A model generated the notes under the pieces. The model saw only the letters and a list, made by a program, of their open reading frames with translations. It did not search any database and was not told where the DNA came from. Below, piece by piece: positions 36,110 through 47,065 of a DNA stretch of 64,000 nt; within the stretch, counting starts at the first letter, position 1; every line of letters starts with the position of its first letter. Made by a program: the position numbers and the translations under genes. The DNA is from Ganoderma boninense (lineage: Eukaryota > Basidiomycota > Agaricomycetes > Polyporales > Polyporaceae), in contig CM035304.1 of NCBI GenBank assembly GCA_002900995.3, forward strand, positions 2,450,823 to 2,514,822. The letters are read 5' to 3'.

Positions 36110-38091
36110 ATGTGGCTCTTGAGTACCGACCGTGCAGAGCTCCACCACTTCCCGTCCCCCGACGCCGTGACTGGTGGCTACGCGATCCTATCCCACACCT
36201 GGGGCGATCACGAGCAGACGTTCCAGAAGACGCGGGCTCTCTGGGAGAAGTGCAAGAACACGAGCGAAAATCCTCGCGATCTGGCCTCCGATAAGGTTCG
36301 CGAGTCATGCATCGTTGCGGAAGGCCATGGATACAAGTGGATTTGGAACGATACATGCTGCATCGACAAGACGAGCAGTACCGAACTCTCGGAGGCGATC
36401 AACTCGATGTTCGCCTGGTATTCTCGCGCGGAGGTATGTTTCGCGTACCAGGGGGACGTCGAGAGCGACTGCGACTTGCATGCGGAGGACTCGGCTTTCC
36501 GGACGGCGCGGTGGCACACGCGCGGGTGGACGCTGCAGGAACTCATCGCACCCTTCCTCGTCATCTTCGTGTCTCTGGAATGGAAGACCATCGGGAACAA
36601 ACGCGGGCTCGCACCGCTCCTGGAGGAGATCACAGGTGTGCGGCGAGAGGTACTCACGGGCGAGACGCACTACTCCGTCGCCAGCATCGCCGAGCGTATG
36701 TCGTGGGCGTCAGAACGGAGCACAACGCGCGTGGAGGACGAGGCGTACTGTCTCATGGGCCTCTTCAACGTCCATATGCCGACGATCTATGGGGAGGGAC
36801 GACAGGCGTTCCAGCGGCTCCAGCAGGAGATTATGAAGCAGTCGATTGACACGAGTCTGTTCGCTTGGGATGACTGGGTTGACTCTGACCACGCTACGCC
36901 GCTGGAGCTGCAGGAAGTTTACGAGGGGTTCGACAAGTCCTCTCGTAATGAATTCTACCTCCTCGCAGACTCGCCGAAGGTATTCCGCAAGCCATTCGGA
37001 GGGCAGACCGTTCGTTATACTCCGTCTGTCAAGGACCCGCTTCAGCCATATCTTGACTGGCAATGGGATATGAAGACGGTACGTACTCGCATTCCAAAGT
37101 GGTAATGGCACTGATTAACGACAAGCAGGATAAACGAGGGCTAACACATTGGGTCCACCGACGGTTCGGCCCATTTGGTCGAATCGAGCTGCCCAAATTC
37201 TCATTCACGCACTACGGCGTCGAGTGTCGCTTCCCAATCATCGAGTCCGATGGCCTCACCATTGCCGTCCTGCTGTGCGACACCGGCCGCGAACATATCG
37301 GGCTCCTGCTCTGCCCCTCAAACGACCCCGTCCAAGATCCTTCTCGGAAGAAGTACCATGCGGCGTACTGCTTCCAGAGCCCCGGTTCGACGTCGAACAT
37401 CGACTCTTTCCGCCTCATCTCCCTCGGCAGCGACTTCTACAACCTCACCCTGCGCCTGAACGGGAGCGTGAAGACGGTCTCGGCCGAGTGGCGCGACATC
37501 TTCATCGCGGACAGCCCCCCGCCGATCAGGAAGGACGTCGTGCCGAGCCACCTCTGCTTCCCTCTCCACTCCCTCGAGCCTGCTCCGCCTTTCCGCATTC
37601 CGCACTGGCTCGTCGGCCGCTTGGCGCAAATGGGCCTCGAGCTGCAGCCGCTCGACATGCGCAGCCATCCCTCTGCGGGGAAACCACTTCTTGTGGTGAC
37701 GAAATTTGTCGACTTCGTGGAGATTGAGAAGGTCTTCGTGATCCTTGGCACGTGCGTGCAGTCCCCTCGCTCCGTGGCCCCGACGCACTGGGCGAAGGCG
37801 TTGGTGTTCTCCGAGGACACCTGGGATGACGGTGCGGACTATGAGCATGACTGCGGGGAGCACCATGTCGCCGCGTGGCAGGACTGGACGAAGGACTTCG
37901 GAGATGCAGAGCGGGTGGTCCGACTAGCGTTCTCGCAGTGCACCCTCGCACCCGATCACACCTTGGTCGTCCATGTTGAGCTCGAGGGGCATATTTACGA
38001 CACTATGAAGAGGCGGAAGAACATTGAGTTTCCGTCGCAGCCGGCTCGCGGACTGTCACTCGGCCCACCGGGGCCTGGAGGTGCACGGTGA
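36110..38091 (+). CDS. HET-domain protein 9 of 9
   Basis: Exons 36110-37078 and 37129-38091 (TGA), intron 50 nt, phase 0. Start MWLLSTDRAELHHF. HET motifs GGYAILSHTW, KWIWNDTCCIDKTSSTEL and RGWTLQELIAP; DUF8212-like TTRVEDEAYCLMGLFNVHM. Exon 2: PKFSFTHYGVECRFPIIESDG, EHIGLLLCPSNDPVQDPSRKK, AEWRDIFIADSPPP, PPFRIPHWLVGRLAQMG, VILGTCVQSPRSVAPTHWAKA, HDCGEHHVAAWQDWTKDFGD and QCTLAPDHTLVVHVELEG. The block 36670-36885 is almost base-for-base the same as 33669-33884 in gene 8, a sign of recent duplication or gene conversion. Last gene of the array; intact. Confidence 0.95.
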
Positions 38092-40019
38092 CGTCGAGCC
38101 TGGCGCGTTATCTCCTCCCTGTCACCCATCCCCTGCCAGGAGTCCCACGCAGGTTCTCGTTGGTAGCACCTCATCGCGGGGGGTTGGAGAACCGCCGTAT
38201 TTCCCTACGCGATAATGATCAATAGGTCTCTAAACGTTTATCTCGCATCTCCACGTGATGGAATTCACCGCCCACAAGGTGAACTCCTAGCAAGGACTGT
38301 TTTCTAGCTGCGTTCCTCTCGGTCACCATAGTACGGACACGGTGTCGATGTCCGACACTGACAATCTCTTTCCATGGCATCAGCTTTGATCGTCTCTGCT
38401 CGCCCGAATCACGCACCATCCCCATCCCTCGCGTCCCATCCTCTCTTGGAACTCGCAGTCTCTGGTCTCCAATTGGCAGTGATCTACGTGGCTAGGAATA
38501 CGTCACCGAGGGAGATAGGAAGCTATACTGTAGTGATCAGATATATTTCTTTACATTCACTTGTGAGGCCTAGTAGATGCGGAGGTTTTTCCGGTTTCAG
38601 GCCGCGAGGCTGGATCTCCGGTTTCTGCTCACCGTATCCGAATCCGCGAAAGATCCTCGTGAGCCTATCCCTCTGCTTGAAAACACATGGAGCTACTTCT
38701 CCAATTGGCAACTTATCATCTGCCAGACACGTTCTCAGGCTTCCGGGGGAACTCCCGTTGTGATTTGTGCCCATGCTCATGGGCTGATGCTAATCTACTC
38801 GTTTAAGGCCAGGACGATCGCCCGGGGAACTTCGCATTGGTGGTGCGCACATCCACTGACTCAGTATCGCTACTTTCGCATTCGCAGATACCGTCATATT
38901 ATGATCACTGTCAGCGTATAAATCAGTGCCTCGGCCGTGATACTGAGGCGCTCGCTACCCGTTACGGGCAGGTGGCGGCTCACGGGAAGGTTGGAGGTTC
39001 GCACGAGGTAACAGACAGGTTACGAGTCCGTCTCGATTGAACGCTAAGAGGGTCGTAGATACAAGTCAGGTCTTTATACGAGGACACGGGCGCTATGAAG
39101 GAGAGTGGGACGCGGGCACATGGGGACGCGGGTCGGGGCTCGGAGAGACATGAAAGATACAGCACGATACGGTAAGAACAGACTGGGGTACGTAGGGGTA
39201 GACGGAATACAACGTGATACAAAGGAACGTGTGGACTCTGTGGAGGCAGTGGCCATGGTGCATCAGCGCGGGGAACGGGAACACGCCGACGGGCGGCAGT
39301 GCGGTAGCGCGCCGTACGCGCTACAGCATCAGCAAAAGCGCAAAAATATCGCCCAACTTTGCATGGTAATGGGCGCGCATGGAAAGCTGAAAAGACCGCG
39401 CACCAACTCCAGAACGGGGTATGGTGCTCTTCTGCTTTGTGACGTAAGGCAATGGCACCCTTCGGACAGGCGCCGCCGTGCAATACCAGACGATCCCAGG
39501 CAATCCTCCCAATATCTCTCGAATATTGCCTGGGTTTGGCGTCATTGCTTTAAATTGGTGAGATTGCCACTAGAGGCACAGTACGGCTGGCGAAATGTAC
39601 ATGGATGAAATCAAAAAATGATGCCGCCAATTGTGGCGTCTGTCGGCTGTCCCGGTGTCTTCGGACCAGAGTCAGCCCCTTGACTCAGCATCTCTCCTCA
39701 CCTCCCCAGCCGTTACCAGGAAAGACACCTTGTACTGAATACCATAGACATACACAGATACACGCGATATTAGGCCTGCTGGTCCTAGAAACCCTGGTTT
39801 TCGATGGGGCATTGCCTAATCAACTTTGGAGAAGATAGGCGCCCTCATTCCCACTCCGCACATACTGAAATTTCGTCTCCGCTGATAATCATACTACTCT
39901 CATAATTAGCGGGCTCCAAATTTCCCTATGCAAATGCAAAAAAGGAAGCCTTACCGCACTTGTAATCTACCCATATTCACACACCGTACACCCTTGTGAC
40001 TCCTTCGAGTCCTTAGAAA
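38092..40019. other. Intergenic region downstream of the HET array
   Basis: 1.9 kb without a supported gene. Short open frames at 38374-38921 and 39105-39608 on the plus strand, and antisense ones at 38980-39483, lack any family resemblance. No tRNA or transposon ends recognised. Confidence 0.45.
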
Positions 40020-42720
40020 TGCGCTCACGCAATCCCTTTGGTGGACGTCTCGGCACCACGATGACAAGTTGTGGCAACTCAACAACTACCGTGTTGACTG
40101 GGAGACGTCAAGGGTATTGTTGAGCACACACTCTTCAAGGGTACATACTTCCCGACCTGGGAGGGTCTGTTCTACTAGTCGAAGGCGTTCGGCTTCGAGG
40201 AGCCTATGTGGTACAAGAAGCTCACGAACGCGCAGCGATCTGGTCCTAACCAGATCCCGAGCTGTCGATTCACGCTCTGGTGGAGTCCGACGATCAATCG
40301 CGCAAATGTCTACGTCGGTTTCCAGGTCCAGCTAGATCTGACTGGTATCTTCATGTACGTCATGCTTGTCCAATGTTGTTAAGTTGTCACTGAGTTCGTT
40401 GTCTTCCCAATCTCCTAGCACAGTAATATCCCGACCTTGAAGCTCAGTTTGATCCAGATCTTCCGTGTCCACTTGTGGCAGAAGAGTGAGTCGTTGGTTA
40501 GTTTGTTTACTTTGTAAATGTATCTAACTTTCATTTTTAGTCCACGAGAGTGTAGTCATGGACTCGGTCAGTGAATTCTTCGACCATCACGAGGGGTCAT
40601 GCTAACCGATGTTTCGTTTGCAGTGTCAGGTGTTCGACCAGGAGCTCGAGCCCCTTCAGATCAGAAGGAGACGATCCACCCACGTAAGAGTTACAAGATT
40701 AACTCGTCGTGCGCGTGCAATCTCCTGTTCTCGGCCTACAAGTGGAACATTACCCGGCCGTCTCTCGTCGCCGACGTAAGCTTTCTTTTACTCATGGCTT
40801 CAGCGCTAACGTCGTTCCGTGCCCTTTGGATGGTTTTACGAGCAACAAGTTTTAGATCGACGTTCAGTTGCGTTGGGGCGACTTCGATGCTCACGACATT
40901 GAGAGGTACACTCGAGCGAAGTTATGAGACTACGTAAGTTCCCACCTCGAGAGCATTGTCATTGCACAGTTGCTGAAGTATCCAATGTAGATTTCGGACT
41001 CCATGAGTATCTACCCCTCCCCAACTGGTGTCATGATCGGCACGGATCTCGTGTACAACTTGTGGTTGGCATACAGCGAGATTCGCGGCTATACCGTCGA
41101 ATGCTTAGCGACGGACGTTTCAAGCGACTCGGGGCTTTTCAATAAACCTGTTAATGAGCACGGTAACTGGATCCCTGACCTGAAGCCCCTCATCCAGCAT
41201 GCCATGGCGAAGATCATGAAGGCAAACCCGGCTTGCCCCGTCCTTCGCGAGCGTATCTGGAAGTGTCTCCAGCTCTACTCATCGGAACCGACGGAGCCAT
41301 ACCACAACAGCCAGAACTACTCTGAGCTGTTCTCAAACCAGATCATCTGGTTCGCGGACGAGACGAACGTCTATCGTGTCACCATGTAAGTTTCCGCAAC
41401 CTCCTTACATTCTCTCCCACTCACGATGTATCATCGAGTCACAAAACGTTCGAGGGTAACTTGACGACCAATCCCATCAGTAAGTGCTTCGGTGACGGAC
41501 AGTCTGCAGGAGAGCACTGCTCATACTTTTCTATGTAGATGGAGCCATCTTCATCTTCAACCCCCGCTCTGGACAGCTGTTCCTGAAGATCATTCATACC
41601 GGTGTTTGGGCCGGTCAGAAGCGCCTTGGACAGTTCGCGAAGTGGAGGACGGCTGAAGAAGTTGCCGCGCTGGTCCGGTCCCTACCGGTCGAGGAACAGC
41701 CATCACAGGTCATCGTCACCCGGAAGGGCATGTTGGATCCACTCGAGGTCCACTTGCTCGACTTCCCCAACATCGTCATCAAAGGAAGCCAGCTTCAGCT
41801 GTCGTTCCCGGCGTGCATGAAGATGGAGACGTTCGGTGATTTGATCTTGGTAAGTTCTGGAAACGGTGTCTCTTTAGGTTACGGCGTTCACTGTTCCTAT
41901 TCCTGTAACGTGCTACCCAACCGCAGATAGTGTTGTTTAACCTAACAACGACTGGCTCAAGTCCATTCCGAGTTACACAGCGTTCTCTCGCCTTATCCTT
42001 CTCCTTCGTGGCCTGCACGTCAACAATGAGAAGGTGAAGATCGTCTTGCGGCCTGACAAGAACACCATCACGGAGCCACACTTTGTCTGACTTTCCTTGT
42101 CGGACGAGGAGTGGATTAAGGTCGAGGTCGCATCGAATGATCTGATCCTAACGGCAAGCGTGGTTAAGTGCCGCTCTATGCCCGCACATGTGATGTTGGC
42201 CCACAGGATTTCGGAAAGCATAATAGCGTCAACATTGCTTCGCTCACTGCCAACGAGATCCGAGACATTATCATTATCCTTGGTCAGAAGATTGCCGCTC
42301 CATCCATGCAGCGGCAGCAAATGGTGGAGCTGGAGAAGAGTTCTGAGGCAGAGAGTCAAGTTACCGCCGTTCAGACCCAAACCACGAATGTACACGGCGA
42401 TGCCATCCAGACTGTCACGAGTAAGGATTCTATCTTGATTGGCGTTTGCCGACCCGAACCTCACCACCATGCATAGCCACCAACTGCGAACAGCAGGTGT
42501 TCAGCAGCAAATCCGACTAGCGTATCCGTGCCATCTCTGCAATGCATCTTCCTCTTCGGCTGCAACACATCTACGTCTCGAACGATGGTGTCAAGGACGG
42601 CGTGTCATCATACACCTACGTCCTGCCAAAGAATATTCTGCGCGCGTTCACCGCTGCGGATGTGCGGACCCAGGTCGCTGCCTACTTCTATGCCTGGATT
42701 CGAACCAGTCGAACGCATAA
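40020..42720 (+). pseudogene. PRP8: Decayed partial copy of PRP8 (U5 snRNP splicing factor)
   Basis: Scattered frames match consecutive parts of Prp8, one of the most conserved eukaryotic proteins: HDDKLWQLNNYR (about 40058), TLFKGTYFPTWEGLFY then an in-frame TAG (about 40175), [47 protein letters not shown] (about 40666), [140 protein letters not shown] and finally [14 protein letters not shown]. This spans the linker, RNase H-like region and the start of the Jab1/MPN domain; the rest is absent at both ends. Stops, frame changes and altered residues at invariant sites show it is not functional. Short introns are retained, so it arose by DNA duplication, not retroposition. Confidence 0.9.
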
Positions 42721-45700
42721 CCGCTGGGCACAAGCACAGCCACAGACCAACTCCTGCCCAGCCACCACCGGGGGGAAAAGGAAGGACTACTCGAGAGTCG
42801 AACCGGCACATTGCACATTGACCCTAGTCTCCGTTGCTGACCATGCACGGACAATGGATGACAGTCGATCCACGTTAGTCTCATCCTCCTCGAACGTCGT
42901 GCGAGCATTTCATTCAGTTCTCACATCAGCCCCTTCTCCGAGACGCAAACCCGATCGCAATGATCATGATTAAAATTGCGCTCTTGGCCAAAATCGTCCC
43001 TGCCCTCGCCTACTGCTGAAGACGGCGTGTTCGTTGAGCTCATGCGCAAGAAGACCCGCACTGCTTGCTCTCTGCTGCCATCCAGGCACCCGACGTCGTT
43101 GTCGTCCTTGTCTCCGCAGTACGTGGTCTGCATGTTTTCAAGTCGGACGGCCCACGGGAGCTGGAATGGGTTCAAGAACAGTGCGTATAGCTCAGCATTC
43201 GTCACCCACCGAGGAGATGGATGGGCGTGACGGGCTGAGTTGACACTGTGTATGTCCGACCAATCCGGTCGGACTGATGCGATAAAGCCAGCCGTGCTAT
43301 GACAGGTATGATAATCTCTGTCAGTCTCGCCACGGGAGTCCGAACGCTGATGAAATTCCGTTTGTCTTTCGTATAACTTAGATCCATCCATGCCGGGCTG
43401 TGTGCGATGATCCTGAGCAGCGGCGTCGAGCCCGGGGGAACTTCGACATGATGCTCTCGATGCGTGCGCAAGCCATGTCTGCCGCTTTCGGCTCATCCGT
43501 ATCCACATAGGCGACCACCACATCCGTTACGTCGTCGCCGTGGGATCCCCGGTTCGATCTTCATCGCCACAGCTCCCTCACTGACCATGTGTCGCGGAGT
43601 CAGTCTTGCGTGGCCTCTTCGGTGAAAACCGTCTTAGTTCGCCTTCTGGACACACACTTGTGCTTGATCACTGACCGCGATGGCGCCGAGAGACTGTCAC
43701 CTCTCGAAGACTCGTCCTTCGATCGTGCAAGGATCAGTTTGCTCAACGTGCTACGAGATCAAGTAATATCTCTAGCGAACGATCGCTCTCACCGACGACA
43801 TAGGTTCCATCTGTTCCATACACATCACGAGTCGGTACAACGATACCCATCGATCTTCCCATCCACATGGGGCTCATTACCCCTCTTGCCCGCGCCATAT
43901 CACTGGCAAGTATAATGTGCTTCGTCCCAGCGCTAGTATTGCAGCCACCTCCTCTTTGAAAAGCTGCGAGCAGATGCCCGCCTTCGGCCAGCGCGAATGG
44001 CAATAGGAACCGGTTCACATACAGGAGCCCTGCACAATGGGAGTCACCGCACTCTGCAACAACGTGACCCGCACCGTCTGCCCCGATGTCGCCTTCGACG
44101 AACTCGCCCGCCACAACTTCGAGCCAGAGGTTCAGCCCGAGCCCGTGCCTGAAAGGCGCCGAGTCCTCGGCACCTCTGAGTAGCGGCCGGCCAAGCTCGT
44201 CATGGTCCTCGCTCTCTTCGCTGGAATCTAACGAGCAGTAGCCTTACATAACAAAAGACGCTCGAGTCCTTCCAGGTAACCCTTGGTCTCGACAAGGTGT
44301 CCTGCCCAAGCACCTCTTCACTCCGAAGTCCTCTTTCCGCCTCCTTGGTACTCTATCGTCGGTCCCCGCTCCATTTCCAACGTCGTCGCCAAGACCGTAG
44401 CGGAAGCGATTCAATTCGTACGCGGCGGACAGTCCTCCCGGACGCTCGTTGTCGCAGCTCTGCGCACAGCCTGCAAATTACCATATTGGGGTTCTAGAGC
44501 TTCTCAAAGCGGGCGTCGGGATGCGCCATGAGAGCACAGTGAGCACAAATGCGAGTGTTCAACTACTCATGGGAGCAACATTATCGGGCATGTTCTCTTG
44601 CAGCCGGGCCACATTCCCTTACGTGCCTCCCGCCTAGGTGCCAACTGGTCCAGGGTGTCGACGCGCACTCGACTGGTCCCATGTACAGACTTCTCAACCC
44701 TATCACTAGTCACTCGTGACCGGGTCTTTCCGTCGGCCATCGCACCTGAACCGCACCAGACCGCACCTGTGGTTCTCTCCCCATCCTCCGGAGATCAGGC
44801 GTTGAGGAGGCACAATGGTGCCTGGGCTCGCCTTCCGGACGACGACCCCTACCCAGCGGCCCGTCTCCTCCACCTATTCAAACTGCACGCGTACTCTCGA
44901 GTCTTCGACCCCAAGCTACTCCCGCTCATCGAACTTGCCCACGAATTCAAGCAGGAATCCCGCTTCAGGCGCTATGTATGCCAAAGCATTCCGTGCTCGA
45001 CGGCGGGCTCCGACGCGCCCCGTCCCCCTCCCCTCTCTGAGCATTTCAGAGCTTCCTTTTGCTTCGGACCCCGTCTAGCCGCCCCGCCTTCGGCGGGGCG
45101 CCTTCCCACACGCTAGCTTTGCCGTGGGCCCTCGTGGGCCCCGGGCTTTTGGGCCGTCAACCGAATCGGAATCGGGGATAGCAGTCCTCCTGACCGTCAT
45201 GCGCAGACTGAACTCCGTCCGCAGTTTCCTGACAGGTCACGACGTGAATGTAATAATAATCATAATAAAAGCACCTGGTTCTCTTTTGGTGCCCGGCCCT
45301 GGCCGTCCCAATACGCCTCCTTGGCAGGCCGTGAGAGCGATCACGGGAAGTGACGGTGACAGCCTGTGTCGGGCGCCCGAGGAGAACAAGTGAACCGATG
45401 GCGATCCTCTTCGAGTCGCCTTAGTTTCAATCTCTCGTCCTGGACACTTTCTTGGCTGGGAGTTTTTCTGTGGCTGTTACATGTTACACCCGAAGAACGA
45501 GTGACTTTCACGACCTCGAGGAGACGCTTAGAACATGATGGACGCCTCATCTCTGTAGCGGTTTGTCAATGGGAACGAACGGTCCGTGCATCTCTCTACT
45601 TCCTTCCTACGCACCCTCTCTGAGCTGTATCCCGCAGCACTTGATACGACGCTCTGGCTCCCTCCTCCCTCTGCATCTCCCACTCGCGTCTGAATACGTG

Positions 45701-47065
45701 TTTGGTACTTGAGTGCCAGTCGATAGATACTGGGTCTGAAGCCTCGAATGCGTGGCCAAATCTGGGGTTCGTCGACACGAGCACACATCGAACGCAAAGA
45801 TAGACGCGGTCACAAACTCCAGGCCAAGTTCAAGGCGGGCATGAAGGTACGTATTGTGCCCCACTCAACCACCCGACCACTGGCACTTTCTCCCCGTCCC
45901 CTCATGTTGCGCGTTTCAGCTTTACTAAATCTAGCCGTATCCCGTTATGTTTGTGCTGCTCCACCCGCGTATGTATAAACATTGCAGATTCAGGAGCCGG
46001 ATGCATGCCTGCCTGCTGCTAACCAGCACCTCACGACCGCCACACTCTCCACGCTACCGCTGACAATCCCTCTGTTCATGACACGGAACCTGGCACCCTC
46101 TTCGTCAGCGTCTCCCGCCCGATCTACTTCCTCCGTCCCTTGCCTGTCGACTTCTACAAGTCCTGGAAGGGTTTCTCACAGCTTATGCCCTCCGGCGGTG
46201 GCGGTTTCTACCGGCTGGGGGACGCACAAGACCAGCCACGGCAGATGTAAGACCTCGTCGTCTTTGGCAAGCGTTCAGGGCTGGAGGGCGGGAGATCGGC
46301 TGCGCAGGTCATGAGCTAGTCGTGGGGCAGGAAGGGCCCTGGTGCGAGGGGCCAGCATTGCGAGCGGTTGGCTGAGGTCGGTGGCGTCTACGAACAGACT
46401 TTCATTGTGTCTGGGAAGTTATGCGCTTTCCTTTCCCCCTTCCCCCCATTCCCTCGATCAGCCTTAGGTGGACGCCTGTTCAGGTCTTAGTTGGATAGTT
46501 ATACCTTATCCTCGGACCTTCGCCTCCTTCGCTCTGCCCACTCTATTGCCATCCACATCCGTGCCGCTCCCCCGTCATGTCTCATACCTTGGCTCTGCTC
46601 TGTCGCACTCTTCTGTCGCACCTTTCTCTCTGTGCACCCTTTCGTTTTCGTCTATGCTTCTCTCACATATCTATCCCCCACCGCCGCGCCCCGATCCTTT
46701 ACCAGAAGTACTATCAAATATTGAATCCGTTTGCCTATCTGTCATCTTGTATAGCTTGCCATTACTCCGAATATACATGCACCGTTGCAGGATCTGAGTC
46801 TCTCTTGTGTAGATGGAAGGACTGACTTATCTCGCACGAAGTGAGCAAAATGTTAACTACTACTAGGTCAAGCATCGTCGACATCTTCATCGTGGAGAGT
46901 TGCCATCCATTCTTGAAGCTCTCGTCCTTCTCGCCGACGTCCAGTGCTCCATACACGTACAGAACATCCTGACCATCCCTATTACAAATTATGTAACAAG
47001 GTTGGCTACACAGGCCCGAAGCACTAGCCGCCCTCACTCTCTACCCAAGCCCTTATCGTCATCCC
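42721..47065. other. Long gene-poor stretch with unrecognised coding-like fragments
   Basis: Some pieces look coding but are broken and were not assigned: a plus-strand frame around 43070-43180 (IQAPDVVVVLVSAVRGLHVF), a 46-codon open frame starting at 44038 (MGVTALCNNVTRTV), a frame around 44805-44990 (PYPAARLLHLFKLHAYS, LIELAHEFKQ), and a possible two-exon frame 45748-45846 plus 45988-46314 (RAHIERKDRRGHKLQAKFKA, then a Ser/Thr/Pro-rich part). These may be decayed relics like the neighbouring PRP8 fragment. A strong hairpin lies at 45081-45099. The stretch 46440-46700 is pyrimidine-rich. Confidence 0.4.
45081..45099. repeat. Perfect short GC hairpin
   Basis: GCCCCGCC-TTC-GGCGGGGC: eight perfect G-C stem pairs around a TTC loop. 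It is followed by further self-complementary GGGCCC-rich sequence to about 45153. No T-tract, so not a classical terminator; role unknown. Confidence 0.55.

Noticed and set aside
17312..38091. CaaX prenylation of the HET proteins by the neighbouring ICMTs
   Set aside because: No HET protein in the array ends in a Cys-aliphatic-aliphatic-X sequence.
38374..39608. Small genes downstream of HET gene 9
   Set aside because: Short unrelated frames on both strands without start, splice or domain support.
40020..42720. Functional PRP8 gene
   Set aside because: An in-frame stop near 40175, multiple frame changes, missing invariant segments and absence of both ends make a working Prp8 impossible here.
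42921..43523. 200-codon minus-strand open frame
   Set aside because: No family resemblance; the plus strand here looks as much like a decayed coding fragment.
45081..45153. Intrinsic terminator-like hairpin
   Set aside because: There is a strong stem but no T-tract, and this is a eukaryotic nuclear sequence, so the bacterial terminator reading does not apply.
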